Source of the DNA: Methanobacteriota archaeon
GTDB lineage: Archaea; Halobacteriota; Methanomicrobia; Methanomicrobiales; Methanospirillaceae
Assembly (NCBI GenBank): GCA_029555345.1
Contig: JAKPSJ010000148.1
Span: forward strand, 1-41,646
DNA length: 41,646 nucleotides
Direction: 5' to 3'
Shown here: piece by piece, positions 8,778 to 17,361 of the stretch
How the letters are laid out: the number at the start of each line of letters is the position of its first letter
Position numbering within the stretch: position 1 is the first letter of the stretch
The notes under the pieces: model-generated
What the model saw: only the letters and a program-made list of their open reading frames with translations
The model's database searches: none
What the model was told of the DNA's origin: nothing
Program-made: the position numbers and the translations under genes

Positions 8778-9269
8778 ATGATCCCGCTGTTTGCCTTCCG
8801 GGATAACAGCTGCGACCCACGGAAGTGCACGGTCAAACGGCTGGAACGTGCCGGGCTCATCCGGGTATTCTCCAGGGTCTCCCGGCTGCCCCGGGCCACC
8901 CATCTCCTCGACCCGACCGCCGGGAAGGCCCTCTCTCCTGCAGACAGGGCCCTCCACTCCCTCTCTGTCCTCGACTGTTCGTGGGAAGTGCTCGAAGAGA
9001 TCCCCCTCGGTTCATGGCGGCACCGCAGGGCCCTCCCCTTCCTCGTTGCTGCAAACCCCGTGAACTTCGGGAGACCCTGGCGGCTCTCCTCCGTCGAGGC
9101 GCTCGCTGCAGCACTCTTCATAATCGGGGAGAGAGAGCAGGCGGAGGGTATCCTTGGCACCGTACCCTGGGGAATACGTTTCCTCGAACTGAACGAGGAG
9201 CCTCTCGACCTTTACTCGAAAGCACGGGACAGCCGGGAAGTTCTCGAAGTGCAAAGCCTTTACTATTGA
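8778..9269 (+). CDS. tsr3: 16S/18S rRNA aminocarboxypropyltransferase Tsr3
   Basis: The protein (163 aa) matches the Tsr3/DUF367 family throughout: NSCDPRKCTVKRLERAGL at the N-terminus, LLDPTAGKALSPADR, then DCSWEVLEEIPLGSWRHR, LPFLVAANPVNFGRPWRLSS, VEALAAALFIIGE and the closing WGIRFLELNEEPLDLYS. The family transfers the 3-amino-3-carboxypropyl group of SAM to a hypermodified uridine of small-subunit rRNA. A GGAGAAGG stretch lies just upstream of the ATG. Its stop overlaps the far end of the convergent PAS remnant. It looks intact and normal in length. Confidence 0.93.
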   Translation: MIPLFAFRDNSCDPRKCTVKRLERAGLIRVFSRVSRLPRATHLLDPTAGKALSPADRALHSLSVLDCSWEVLEEIPLGSWRHRRALPFLVAANPVNFGRPWRLSSVEALAAALFIIGEREQAEGILGTVPWGIRFLELNEEPLDLYSKARDSREVLEVQSLYY

Positions 9270-9616
9270 TTCTCCACCGGGACTGGCTGCCTGGCAACCA
9301 CCAGCTGCCCGGCGGGGTGTCCTTCCCTGCTCAGGATGAAAGAGAACTCCAGGATCACGCAACTCTTATTCCTTCCGACACGTACCCAGATTGTGTCCGT
9401 TCACCTGGCAGGATCTCCCGACCGATGCAGGCACAGGTTCACACTTTCAGCGTCTTCCAGGTCCAGGAACTCGGTGAACAGTCTTCCTGCCATCTCAATC
9501 AGGGGTATTTCCAGAAGTGTGGCAAGAGGAGGATTTGCCCTGTTTATCCCTCCTCCCGGATAAAGGAGTGCACACCCATCGGGAAGCATCCCGAATACGG
9601 ATTCAAAGAGAATACC
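9263..9616 (-). pseudogene. Remnant of a further PAS domain beyond the sensor's stop codon
   Basis: Reading on in the same frame after the TGA that ends the PAS protein gives FESVFGMLPDGCALLYPGGG, NRANPPLATLLEIPLIEMAG and, after a second in-frame TGA, TDTIWVRVGRNKSCVILEFS and GHPAGQLVVARQPVPVEN before a TAG. The pieces together look like one PAS domain interrupted by a stop. This suggests that the ancestral sensor was longer and that its 3' end has decayed. The track lists only a 62-aa piece. The last bases overlap the convergent tsr3 stop. Confidence 0.55.
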
Positions 9617-11009
9617 TCAGTTTCCGTCTCCCTCTCTGGACGCGCCATGATCTGCAAATGCACTCTGGCCCGTATACCAGGGAATCAGGAGGGATTCCCT
9701 TGCCTTTTTCCATTCGGATATGTCCCTGAACGACTCGATTGCCCCGATGATATTTCCTTCCCCGTCAAAGAGCGGCGTTGCCTTGGCCCAGAGGAACTTC
9801 TCATTCCTTCCCTTGGACGCAGGGATTTTGGCCTCGACATAGATACTGTCACCAAACTTCCTGACCAAAGGGTAGGCCCTGGCAAGGTCGTGTGCCGAGT
9901 CGCCCAGGATATCGACAAGAATGGGCATTGCTCCCTGAAGGAATGCAAGAGCGTCTGCATACCTGTCAGACCCGAGCACCTCTTCCCTTTTAACCCCTGA
10001 AAGAACCTCCATGGCCCTGTTCCAGGCGATAACCCTCCTCTCCCTGCCAATGATGAAGGTCGGGTCCGGCATGAACTCGACAGCTTCCTGGAGTTTCTCA
10101 TAGACCGTCTTGAGTATCTTTTCTATCGTTTTCTGACCGGTAGTCTCCATGAGGACGCAGATGATGCAGAGTGGATCGCCCCCCCTGTCCCTGACCAGAG
10201 TTGCTGAGCACTGGAAGAACCCTGCGTCCCGCCCGGGCACCTGTGTCCGGATCTCTCCGTTCCACCTCCCGTTCTGGTGGAGGATCCAGTTGATTTCACT
10301 GACCCGTGGAGTTATGGAATCTGCAATGAGCCAGAACAGGTCCATGTGTTTCTGTTGCATGTCCTCGAGATCTGTTGCCCCGAACCATGACAGGAAGCTC
10401 CTGTTTGCATAAATCAGGCGGTCATTTTTGTCAAAAATAAAAATGCTGTTGATAGCCGCTTCGATCGCAGTATTTTTTATCCGTATCTCCTGTTCTGCCT
10501 CGACCCTTTCCGTGATATCCACGAGGGATAGCATGATCGCAACCGGGGCACCCCTCGAGTCCCTAACCAGGTTTCCAATGCAGTAGATAAAGGACCTCGT
10601 GCCATCATTCCTGTGGACCACCATCTCTTCTGTCCATTCCCCTCTCTCCAGCATGCCCTGCATCATGTCACCCATGGTGTGGCCCTGGTGTCCCCGGGCA
10701 TCCAGCATGGCAAGGGACTTGTTTATTATCTCTTCGAGGCGTGGTATCCCGAAAATTCTGAGAAAGGCATTGTTTGCATGGGTGATCCTGCCGTCCAGTG
10801 TTGCAATCGCAATCCCGTTGATGGATGACGACACAGCCATGTTCAGGACATGGAGCCTCTCCTCGGAAAGTTTCCTCTCGGTAATATCCCTGCCGACTCC
10901 CTGGTACTCGACTATCCTCCCAGAACCGTCAAAAATTGCCCTGTTCGTCCACTGTTGCCACCTGATTTCACCGGATGGACAGGTTACCCTTTGCTCATGG
11001 GTCTCAACC
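9617..11009 (-). pseudogene. C-terminal part of frameshifted multi-PAS sensor
   Basis: This frame continues the upstream HTH-PAS gene after a shift at a GA tract. It carries the end of one PAS domain (PSGEIRWQQWTNRAIFDGSG, VGRDITERKLSEE, in codons before the track's ATG at base 10840). Three more PAS domains follow: SINGIAIATLDGRITHANNA, then SIFIFDKNDRLIYANRSFLSWF, and FMPDPTFIIGRERRVIAWNRA ending in SFRDISEWKKARESL. No histidine kinase, GGDEF or other output domain is present. The last 20 or so residues before the TGA do not look PAS-like. If translated separately from its internal ATG it would be a 407-aa PAS-only protein. Most likely it is the 3' portion of a single gene that is broken or switched off in this sequence. 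Confidence 0.75.
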
Positions 11010-11795
11010 TCATGACCTGGACCGAGAGAGAGAGAGGATTTTCTGCCTTACCATATCCCTGTCACCGGGATAGACAAAAGAGAGCATATCCTTTCCAAGG
11101 ATCTCTTCCGTTGGCTGCCCAAGGTACTTGCTCACAGCGCCGTTGGTGAAAGTGAAGCAAAATCCAGGGTCGAACCGGGTGATCAACTCGGTCTGGTCTT
11201 CAACAATTGCCCGGTACCGCTCCTCGCTCATCCTGATTTTCTTTCCGAAGTCACGGGCGACTGTCACGTCGTCGAATATCAGGGTATATCCCCTGCTTCC
11301 ATTCTCAAAGACTGTGGGGACGACCTTGTATGCCAGCGTGCAGTCTTTCCCGGCAATTGGGAGGGTTACCTCCTGCTTCCTTCCCGTGAGTTGGTTCTCC
11401 TCCCCGAAGATTATCCCGGAGGAGAGTGCCCCGATTCGCGGGTTGCCCGAAGTCCTGAAGTCGGTACCTATCAGGTCATCCTTCCCAAGCGAAAAGAAAG
11501 AGAGGAAATTGTCGTTGACATCGATGACCCGGAAATCCGAGTCTAGGATGAGGATGAGTTCCGTTGCGAACTTGAGTAGTGACGATATGGGGACGCGCTG
11601 GGCGAGGGAATAGACCTTTGCGTTACCATAGTGCCTGACCTCGACGTCTCCCGTGATGAGCAGGATCTCCAGGTACTTTGCAACGGAGTTCCGGTTCAAC
11701 TTCAGGGTGTGGGAGATATCTGATATTGCGAGGCCTTTTGGACGGCTTTTCAATAGTCTCTTAATTCTTGCAATTTTTTCCTGGTCCGGGATCAT
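11010..11795 (-). CDS. Winged-helix/PAS sensor, N-terminal part of frameshifted gene
   Basis: The start MIPDQEKIARIKRLLKSRP is preferred over the track's start 51 codons upstream, which adds Pro/Gly-rich sequence with no family signal; GGGGGAGA lies upstream of the preferred ATG. Residues 1-65 form a winged helix (GLAISDISHTLKLNRNSVAK, YLEILLITGDVEVR), the architecture typical of Methanomicrobiales multi-PAS proteins. One PAS domain (FATELILILDSDFRVIDVND) and most of a second (YRAIVEDQTELITRFDPGFC) follow. The frame then ends in SLSRSRS at a dinucleotide tract, while the missing half of the second PAS continues in another frame. It probably sensed a small ligand or redox state and acted by DNA binding or protein contact. 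A divergent response regulator starts 250 bp away. Confidence 0.72.
   Translation of the reverse strand: MIPDQEKIARIKRLLKSRPKGLAISDISHTLKLNRNSVAKYLEILLITGDVEVRHYGNAKVYSLAQRVPISSLLKFATELILILDSDFRVIDVNDNFLSFFSLGKDDLIGTDFRTSGNPRIGALSSGIIFGEENQLTGRKQEVTLPIAGKDCTLAYKVVPTVFENGSRGYTLIFDDVTVARDFGKKIRMSEERYRAIVEDQTELITRFDPGFCFTFTNGAVSKYLGQPTEEILGKDMLSFVYPGDRDMVRQKILSLSRSRS
11024..11035. repeat. (GA)6 dinucleotide tract at sensor frameshift
   Basis: Six GA units (CT on the coding strand) lie exactly where the two PAS reading frames must join. Adding one unit, or losing two, would restore a continuous frame through ILSLSLGPGHEVETHEQRV. This is the kind of tract that changes length by slippage in replication, and also a site prone to assembly error. 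Confidence 0.8.
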
Positions 11796-12045
11796 GACAG
11801 TGGTTTGATCTCCCCCAGCCTGCGATAAAGATATGCCAACCAGATGAGTCCCCCCGATCCCGGCGGGTCCGGTTGCTGGAAGTCCAATCCCCCTCTGCAA
11901 CGGTGCTTTCCGCGGAGGAGGGGCACAGGGAAAGGGTTTATCACCCAAACAAGGAGACCCTCCTCATAGATACGCGGGATAATTGGCACCAGAATAGGGA
12001 TCATCACCCAAAAATTTTTCTATATCAGTAGTATATGCAATACCG
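11796..12045. promoter_or_regulatory. Divergent promoter region, sensor and response regulator
   Basis: This 250-bp divergent region has no convincing gene. On the plus strand an AT-rich TTTTTCTATAT stretch sits about 25 nt before the response regulator ATG. No Shine-Dalgarno lies between, which fits an archaeal TATA box with a leaderless transcript. The minus-strand side is GC-rich and its promoter is not obvious. Confidence 0.5.
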
Positions 12046-12507
12046 ATGGAGAACCCCGGGAATACTGGAGAGATACTCCTCGTCGAGGACAACCCCAACG
12101 ATGTCGAACTCATCCTCCATATTTTCCAGTGGTGCAACCTTTCCGACAGGGTCCACGTAGCATGGAACGGTGAAGAAGCCCTCGACTACGTATTTGGTAC
12201 AGGCCCTTATAGGGGAAGAGACATCCATTACCAGCCAAACGTCATCCTCCTCGACCTGAAACTTCCGAAAGTCGATGGTATAGAAGTTCTAAGACGCCTG
12301 AAAGGTGACCCGGAAACCCGCACCATTCCCGTTGTGGTCCTGACCTCTTCCAGGGAAGACCGGGATGTCGTAGCGAGCTATGACCTCGGAGTGAACAGCT
12401 ATATTGTAAAACCGGTGAATTTTGACGATTTTGCAAACGTCATCCGGGAGCTTGGGCTCTACTGGAGGGTTATCAACCAACCGCCAATAAAAAAGGGCAG
12501 TGAGTAG
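12046..12507 (+). CDS. Single-domain response regulator (Rcp1-like)
   Basis: A stand-alone receiver domain of 153 aa. The acidic pair is in ILLVEDNPNDVELIL, the phospho-acceptor Asp in NVILLDLKLPKVDGIEVLRR, the Thr/Ser in VVVLTSSREDRDV and the Lys in YIVKPVNFDDF. The longer loop around YVFGTGPYRGRDIHYQPN is typical of Rcp1-type receivers that work with PAS/GAF kinases. There is no output domain, so it should act through protein contact. No kinase is encoded in the window; the divergent PAS protein lacks a kinase domain. The partner kinase is therefore elsewhere or unknown. Confidence 0.9.
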   Translation: MENPGNTGEILLVEDNPNDVELILHIFQWCNLSDRVHVAWNGEEALDYVFGTGPYRGRDIHYQPNVILLDLKLPKVDGIEVLRRLKGDPETRTIPVVVLTSSREDRDVVASYDLGVNSYIVKPVNFDDFANVIRELGLYWRVINQPPIKKGSE

Positions 12508-12600
12508 ACCTCATTATCTCTCTTGTTCGTCCATGAACTGCTGGATCTTTTTTCTCTTGAATAATCCTGATACATTGATTCTACCGGTTGCCACTATGAG

Positions 12601-13530
12601 TCACGGGGAGGGCAGCCGTGCCCGCTCTCCGGCGTCTTTTTCCGCAACAAGGAGGTAATATGCCGCAAGCCCCTTCCACTCCCCCCACCGTCCGGCAATC
12701 TCCCTCGCCCGGGCCGGGCTGACCTCCTCCCCGGGGCAATAGAAACGGCCTATCGCACGCCTGATCCCCAGGTCGTCGGCAGGGATAGTGTCCAGGCGAT
12801 GAAGGCCCCGCAGGAGCACGAACTCCGCTGTCCACCTCCCGATACCCCTGATCTTGCAGAGTTCGCGGACAAAGGAGTCTGGATCGCTTGCCGATCCTGA
12901 TGATTCGAGGTCAAGCGCCCCGTTCTTCACCATTCGTGCAATACCCGAGATATACTCGCCTTTCCGGGCAGAGAGCCCGCAATCGCGGAACTCGGCCGGA
13001 CTTGCGTCCGCGAGATCCACCGGCCGGGGATATGCACAGTACGTCTTTTTACCGACCCTGACCTCTTCTCCAAACCGTCTCACCAGTCGCGACTCGATCT
13101 TCCGTGCGACAGGGGTCGCGATCTGCTGCTCGATGATCGATGTCACCAGTGCCTCGAAGACGGTTTCTGACGATGGGACTTTCAGGCCATGAAGGGCTGC
13201 CGTCAGGCTGGAGAGAACAGGGTCGTCACTTACTGCCTGGTAAAAAACTTCGAGGTCATCGTCCAGGCTCAGCAGGCGGGAGATATGTCTCTTCAAGTCT
13301 TCTTCAGAGGCTTCACGTGAATCCTCTCCTGGGAGAGCATCGACTGCAAGGACTGCATCGCCCTCCTCTCCAACATCCCTGATACGGATGACAACCGGTC
13401 CACCGCCAATACGGATGACCTGGGAAAAGATATTCTGCTGGAACGTCCTGAATGCCGGGTCTCCACCGGAAAAGAAACTGCAGCTTAAGGAAAAGTCATA
13501 CGGGGGGACCGGGTGGATGAGGAGGGGCAT
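12601..13530 (-). CDS. AlkA/OGG-like HhH-GPD DNA glycosylase
   Basis: The helix-hairpin-helix glycosylase core is in the second half: ALVTSIIEQQIATPVARKIE, then the hairpin CKIRGIGRWTAEFVLLRGL followed by DTIPADDLGIRRAIGRF. The second Asp of ADD fits the catalytic aspartate of AlkA-type enzymes. The N-terminal 100 residues (YDFSLSCSFF and on) resemble the AlkA/OGG N-terminal domain. It should excise damaged bases such as alkylated or oxidised purines; the exact substrate is open. The track gives a 742-aa ORF, but everything upstream of MPLLIHPVPPYDF is antisense to the neighbouring G3PDH gene, so I use this ATG (309 aa). No iron-sulfur cysteine cluster is present at the C-terminus. Confidence 0.85.
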   Translation of the reverse strand: MPLLIHPVPPYDFSLSCSFFSGGDPAFRTFQQNIFSQVIRIGGGPVVIRIRDVGEEGDAVLAVDALPGEDSREASEEDLKRHISRLLSLDDDLEVFYQAVSDDPVLSSLTAALHGLKVPSSETVFEALVTSIIEQQIATPVARKIESRLVRRFGEEVRVGKKTYCAYPRPVDLADASPAEFRDCGLSARKGEYISGIARMVKNGALDLESSGSASDPDSFVRELCKIRGIGRWTAEFVLLRGLHRLDTIPADDLGIRRAIGRFYCPGEEVSPARAREIAGRWGEWKGLAAYYLLVAEKDAGERARLPSP

Positions 13531-13632
13531 TCCGCAGGATACAATGGGAGGGGGCGGGAGAAAAAATGGTGGTATTTCTTCTTCCCCATAAGTGGCAATC
13601 TTTAATTCCCCCCGTTCCCACTCCCTCACCAT

Positions 13633-14655
13633 ATGATCAGAGTTGCCATCAATGGGTACGGGACCATTGGAAAGCGTGTTGCCGACGCGGTGTCCGCCCA
13701 GCCTGACATGAAAGTGGTGGGGGTCTCCAAGACGAGGCCAAGCCACGAGGCCTTTGTAGCCAAGTCCAGGGGATACCCGCTCTACATCGCCGACCTCTCG
13801 AAAAAGGCTGCCTTCGAGAAGGCCGGTCTCCCTGTCGCGGGGAGCGTCGAAGACATGCTGGAGGCTGCCGATATCGTGGTGGATGCAACGCCGGGCGGTG
13901 TCGGGGAGAAGAACAGGCCGCTCTACGAGAAGGCAGGGGTGAAGGCAATCTGGCAGGGTGGGGAAGAGCACGAAGTCGCCGGGTTCTCGTTCAACTCTGA
14001 CTGCAATTACACTGATGCCCTGGGAAAGCAGTTCGCACGCGTTGTCTCCTGCAACACCACGGGGCTGTGCCGCATCATCAACGCGATGGACAGGAATTTC
14101 GGTGTTGATAAGGTCCGGGCACTGATGGTGCGCCGGGGGGGGGATCCTGCAGACATCAAGAGGGGTCCCATCGATGCAATCGTGCTGAACCCTGTCCATA
14201 TCCCCAGCCACCATGGGCCGGACGTCCAGAGCGTACTGCCTCACATCGACATCGTCACGCTTGCCATGATCGTCCCGGTGACGATGATGCATATGCATGC
14301 CGTGCAGATGGATTTGAAAAAAGCGGCCACTCGCGACGAGGTCATCAGCATCATCGAGAAGAACCCCCGGATGGGGCTCGTACGGAATGCAACCGGGATC
14401 ACAAGCACGGCCGAGCTGAAGGAGTATGCCATGGACATGGGGCGGCCACGCTCGGACCTGTGGGAGAACGGTATCTTCGAAGATTCGATCTCCTGCGCAG
14501 GGAAGGAACTCTACCTCTTCCAGGCGATCCACCAGGAGGCGGACGTCGTGGTCGAGAACATCGACTGCATCCGGGCGATGACAGGCATCGAGAAGGACCC
14601 GGCAAGATCCATCGCAATGACAAACCGTGCATTGAACTTCCTGCCAATCAAGTGA
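13633..14655 (+). CDS. gap: Type II glyceraldehyde-3-phosphate dehydrogenase
   Basis: This is the archaeal phosphorylating G3PDH (340 aa, normal length). MIRVAINGYGTIGKRVADAV is the dinucleotide-binding start, DIVVDATPGGVGEKN follows, and the catalytic cysteine is in VVSCNTTGLCRI. RRGGDPADIKRGPIDAIVLN and the His-rich loop PVTMMHMHAVQM are hallmarks of the type II family. It interconverts glyceraldehyde-3-phosphate and 1,3-bisphosphoglycerate with NAD(P), in a methanogen mainly for gluconeogenesis. The ATG is preceded by CTTTAATT about 25-30 nt upstream and no Shine-Dalgarno, suggesting a leaderless mRNA. Confidence 0.97.
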   Translation: MIRVAINGYGTIGKRVADAVSAQPDMKVVGVSKTRPSHEAFVAKSRGYPLYIADLSKKAAFEKAGLPVAGSVEDMLEAADIVVDATPGGVGEKNRPLYEKAGVKAIWQGGEEHEVAGFSFNSDCNYTDALGKQFARVVSCNTTGLCRIINAMDRNFGVDKVRALMVRRGGDPADIKRGPIDAIVLNPVHIPSHHGPDVQSVLPHIDIVTLAMIVPVTMMHMHAVQMDLKKAATRDEVISIIEKNPRMGLVRNATGITSTAELKEYAMDMGRPRSDLWENGIFEDSISCAGKELYLFQAIHQEADVVVENIDCIRAMTGIEKDPARSIAMTNRALNFLPIK

Positions 14656-15006
14656 CCTTTTTTCGACTGGCTCGATGCATCGGGTGAGGGGTCTCACCCG
14701 ACTCTGGCATGAAAACAATAATGGTGCGTCTCGCAACAGGCCCGACGCATGAAAATGCCGGGGACATTTTCTTAGGAGATCGCATCTGCGATTTTCATCG
14801 GGAGGGGGCCTGTGAACGCAGGTTATCATGTGAGTTTTTTATACCCGGATGGTCAGCCGGATATTTCGTCGCACGTGTGTTTTGCTCCAATCTCTGCCTC
14901 CGATCCCATCTGTCCAGGCCTCTGTCCCCCCCTTGGGGACCTGGAAGAATGAATGCTTCTGGCATCCTCACAAGCATTAACACCATGAATTCCCCATTTT
15001 ATACGA
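14656..15006. other. Intergenic region with palindromic repeat
   Basis: The 351 bp between gap and tyrS hold no gene I can support. Just after gap there is a T run (CTTTTTT) that may end transcription. The middle contains one copy of a repeat also found at the origin, with a degraded mirror half (ATTTTCATCGGGAGGGGGCC). The final part, ending TTTTATACGA before the tyrS ATG, is the likely tyrS promoter region. The 134-aa plus-strand ORF across the repeat is not supported. Confidence 0.5.
14709..14771 (+). repeat. Palindromic repeat copy A
   Basis: The left 35 or so bases (from ATGAAAACAATAATGGTGCG through CAACAGGCCC) are the exact reverse complement of the right end of the copy near the origin. 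The following part (GCAACAGGCCCGACGCATGA and on to CATTTTC) matches the left end of that copy in direct orientation with one mismatch. Together with a degenerate continuation to the right it can fold into a hairpin. No transposase is nearby; a MITE-like or REP-like element is possible. Confidence 0.75.
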
Positions 15007-15948
15007 ATGGATGCGTATGCCCTGGCGACGAGGAATACCGTGGAAGTGGTCACGGACGACGAGCTCCGCGAGCTCCTCGCGAAGGAGAAGAAAAGGGTAT
15101 ATGCCGGGTATGAACCGAGCGGCGAGATCCACCTCGGCCACCTCGTGACAGTCAACAAGCTCATCGACCTCCAGGAGGCAGGCTTCGATGTTGTCATCCT
15201 GCTCGCGGACCTCCATGCATTTCTGAACAGGAAAGGGACCATGGAGGAGGTCCGGGAACTGGCCAGGTACAACAGGCGGTGCTTCGAAGGACTCGGGCTC
15301 TCCGGTGTCCGGTACGTGCTCGGGTCGGACCTGCAGCTCGACAGGGACTACGAACTGATGGTCCTGCGGCTGTCCCAGCAGATCACATTGAACAGGGCTA
15401 CGCGGAGCATGGATGAAGTGGGCAGGCAGATGGAGAACCCGACCGTCTCCCAGATGATCTATCCGATCATGCAGATGGTGGACATTGCAAGGCTGGGGGT
15501 CGATGCTGCTGTCGGAGGCATAGACCAGAGGAAGATCCACATGCTCGCCAGGGAACACCTCCCCTCCGTAGGGTACCCGGCACCGGTCTGCATCCATACG
15601 CCTATCATAAATGGCCTCGACGGGAAGAAGATGTCCTCCTCGAGCCACAATTACATATCCGTTGCCGACAGCGTCGAAGACATCGAGAAGAAATGCCAGA
15701 AAGCGTTCTGCCCGCCGGAGTGCGAGGACAACCCGATCCTCCAGATCCTCCAGTACCATATCTTTCCCCGAGTCCCCTGCGTGGAGGTACACAGGCCCGA
15801 AAAGTTCGGGGGCGACCGGGAGTTTTCAAGCTATTCGGAACTCGAAGACGCATACAGGAAAGGGAGCATCCACCCGCTCGACCTGAAGAAGACCACTGCC
15901 CGTTACCTGGCCGAGATCCTTGCAGGTGTCAGGGACCGCGCAGTATGA
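15007..15948 (+). CDS. tyrS: Tyrosyl-tRNA synthetase
   Basis: Archaeal/eukaryal type TyrRS of 313 aa. The class I signature HIGH is represented by GEIHLGHLVTVNKL and the KMSKS loop by LDGKKMSSSSHNYI. Other matches are YAGYEPSG, ILLADLHAFLN and YPIMQMVDIARLGVDAAVGG in the tyrosine-binding pocket. It charges tRNA-Tyr. It heads a tight cluster with rio1 (12-nt gap) and the KH protein (overlap), a translation/ribosome unit. The length is normal for archaeal enzymes, which lack the bacterial C-terminal S4-type domain. Confidence 0.97.
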   Translation: MDAYALATRNTVEVVTDDELRELLAKEKKRVYAGYEPSGEIHLGHLVTVNKLIDLQEAGFDVVILLADLHAFLNRKGTMEEVRELARYNRRCFEGLGLSGVRYVLGSDLQLDRDYELMVLRLSQQITLNRATRSMDEVGRQMENPTVSQMIYPIMQMVDIARLGVDAAVGGIDQRKIHMLAREHLPSVGYPAPVCIHTPIINGLDGKKMSSSSHNYISVADSVEDIEKKCQKAFCPPECEDNPILQILQYHIFPRVPCVEVHRPEKFGGDREFSSYSELEDAYRKGSIHPLDLKKTTARYLAEILAGVRDRAV

Positions 15949-15960
15949 GCGGGTGAGAGG

Positions 15961-16767
15961 GTGAGCATCGACCGCATCGAGGACAGGTTCGACCGGAAGA
16001 TCGCGGAACTCGGGGTCCGAGTCAGGGACATGGACCAGCTCAAGGTGCGCGAGGATGTCTTTGACGAGATCACCCTCCTCTCCCTCTACCGCCTCGTCCA
16101 TAGGGGCTGGATCACTGCAATCGGGGGATCCATCTCGACGGGGAAGGAGGCCAACATTTTTTTTGGTGACCGGGACAAGACCGCCCTCGCGATCAAGATT
16201 TACCGGATCCGGACTGCCAATTTCAATGCAATGAGCGAGTACATCATCGGGGACCGGCGGTTCTCGGGGATCAGGAGGACCCGCAAGGACATCGTCTTTG
16301 CATGGACCAGGAAGGAGTACTCCAATCTCCTTCGTGCCCACGAAGCGGGTCTTCCTGTCCCCAGGCCTCTCGTTTGGGACAGGAACATACTTATCATGGA
16401 GTTTCTCGGCGAGGGTGAACGCCCCTATCCCCAGCTCCGGGCAGCAGATCTGGAGGACCCGGCCTCCGCATACCAGGAGATCCTCGGGTTCATCACGGCA
16501 CTCTACCGGAAAGCCGGCCTCGTTCATGCCGACCTCTCGGAGTACAACATCCTCGCAGGAGACCGCCTCTATATCATCGACATGGGGCAGGCTGTCATGG
16601 AGGACCACCCCCGGGCGCTCCATTTCCTGGCCCGGGACATCGCAAACATCAACAGGTTTTTCCGGTCAAAGTGTCCTCTCCGTGATGAGAGGGAGTTCTT
16701 TTCCGAGGTGACCGGGATCTCACTCGAGGGAGAGCCCGCCGGTGACGGGAGGCGAAAGAAGGCATGA
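15961..16767 (+). CDS. rio1: RIO1-type serine/threonine protein kinase
   Basis: RIO kinase (268 aa). The flexible P-loop is GGSISTGKEANIFFG, the ATP Lys is in LAIKIYRIRT, the catalytic loop is LVHADLSEYNIL and the metal-binding Asp is in LYIIDMGQAV (the DFG equivalent). ARDIANINRFF near the end is typical of RIO1. It acts in small-subunit ribosome maturation as a kinase/ATPase. The start is a GTG with GGGTGAGAGG directly upstream, just after the tyrS stop. It overlaps the KH gene by ATGA, so translational coupling is likely; eukaryotic Rio1 and Dim2/Pno1 both act on the pre-40S particle. Confidence 0.95.
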   Translation: MSIDRIEDRFDRKIAELGVRVRDMDQLKVREDVFDEITLLSLYRLVHRGWITAIGGSISTGKEANIFFGDRDKTALAIKIYRIRTANFNAMSEYIIGDRRFSGIRRTRKDIVFAWTRKEYSNLLRAHEAGLPVPRPLVWDRNILIMEFLGEGERPYPQLRAADLEDPASAYQEILGFITALYRKAGLVHADLSEYNILAGDRLYIIDMGQAVMEDHPRALHFLARDIANINRFFRSKCPLRDEREFFSEVTGISLEGEPAGDGRRKKA

Positions 16768-17303
16768 TGCAGGAACTGAAAATGGCCCAGAACCGTGTTG
16801 GTGTCCTGATAGGGAAGGGCGGCCAGGTAAAGAAGGACCTGGAGGAGAAGACAAGGACCCGGATAAGTATCGATAGCCAGGAAGGGATGGTCAGAATCGA
16901 GGGCGAATCTGCAGTCCCCTTCCTCCGGGCAGTCGAGGTGATCAATGCCATCAACAGGGGTTTTTCACCTGAACGGGCGTTTTCCCTCCTCGAAGACGAA
17001 GACCTCCTCCTCGATGTGATCGACCTTTCCGGGGTCGCTGACACCCCCCGGCAGCTGGACCGTATCAGGGGGAGGGTCATCGGGCGCGACGGCAGGGCGC
17101 GAGAGCAGATCGAACACATGACGAACACCCAGATCTCCGTCCTCGGAAAGACAATCGCCCTTATCGGTCTGCCGGAACAGCTCAAGGTTGCCCGGGCTGC
17201 AATCGACATGCTGGTCGAAGGTGCCCCCCACGAAGCGGTCTTCTCCTACCTCGAGAAGAAAAGACAGGAATCCCGGCAGAACATGGTCGATTACTACTAC
17301 TGA
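16764..17303 (+). CDS. KH-domain ribosome maturation protein (Pno1/Dim2-like)
   Basis: Two KH-type RNA-binding units are visible. The first has VGVLIGKGGQVKKDLEEKT near the N-terminus; the second has RIRGRVIGRDGRAREQIEHM followed by ISVLGKTIALIG. This matches archaeal homologues of Pno1/Dim2 (Krr1 family), at the usual size of about 180 aa. The protein ends in YYY. Two ATGs start in tandem; the first overlaps the rio1 stop. By homology it should bind the 3' region of small-subunit rRNA with RIO1 during maturation; the operon supports this. Confidence 0.92.
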   Translation: MMQELKMAQNRVGVLIGKGGQVKKDLEEKTRTRISIDSQEGMVRIEGESAVPFLRAVEVINAINRGFSPERAFSLLEDEDLLLDVIDLSGVADTPRQLDRIRGRVIGRDGRAREQIEHMTNTQISVLGKTIALIGLPEQLKVARAAIDMLVEGAPHEAVFSYLEKKRQESRQNMVDYYY

Positions 17304-17361
17304 TACTATGAGTTGCATCGTTGGCTACCGAGAGGGCGAACTGACGGCCCCATGGCATCAT

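Noticed and set aside
9617-9619. TGA as a recoded selenocysteine or readthrough codon
   Set aside because: The surrounding residues do not resemble a selenoprotein, no SECIS-like structure was recognised, and the region shows other signs of decay.
12508-12600. Terminator in the 93-bp convergent gap after the response regulator
   Set aside because: A CTTTTTTCTCTT run is present, but no stable structure or longer T tract makes it more than a guess.
13531-14829. Upstream part of the 742-aa minus-strand ORF
   Set aside because: It is antisense to the G3PDH gene and the repeat; only the portion from MPLLIHPVPP shows family conservation (DNA glycosylase).
14709-15113. 134-aa plus-strand ORF beginning in the palindromic repeat
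   Set aside because: It crosses the repeat and overlaps tyrS out of frame; the peptide comes from repeat sequence, not a conserved protein.
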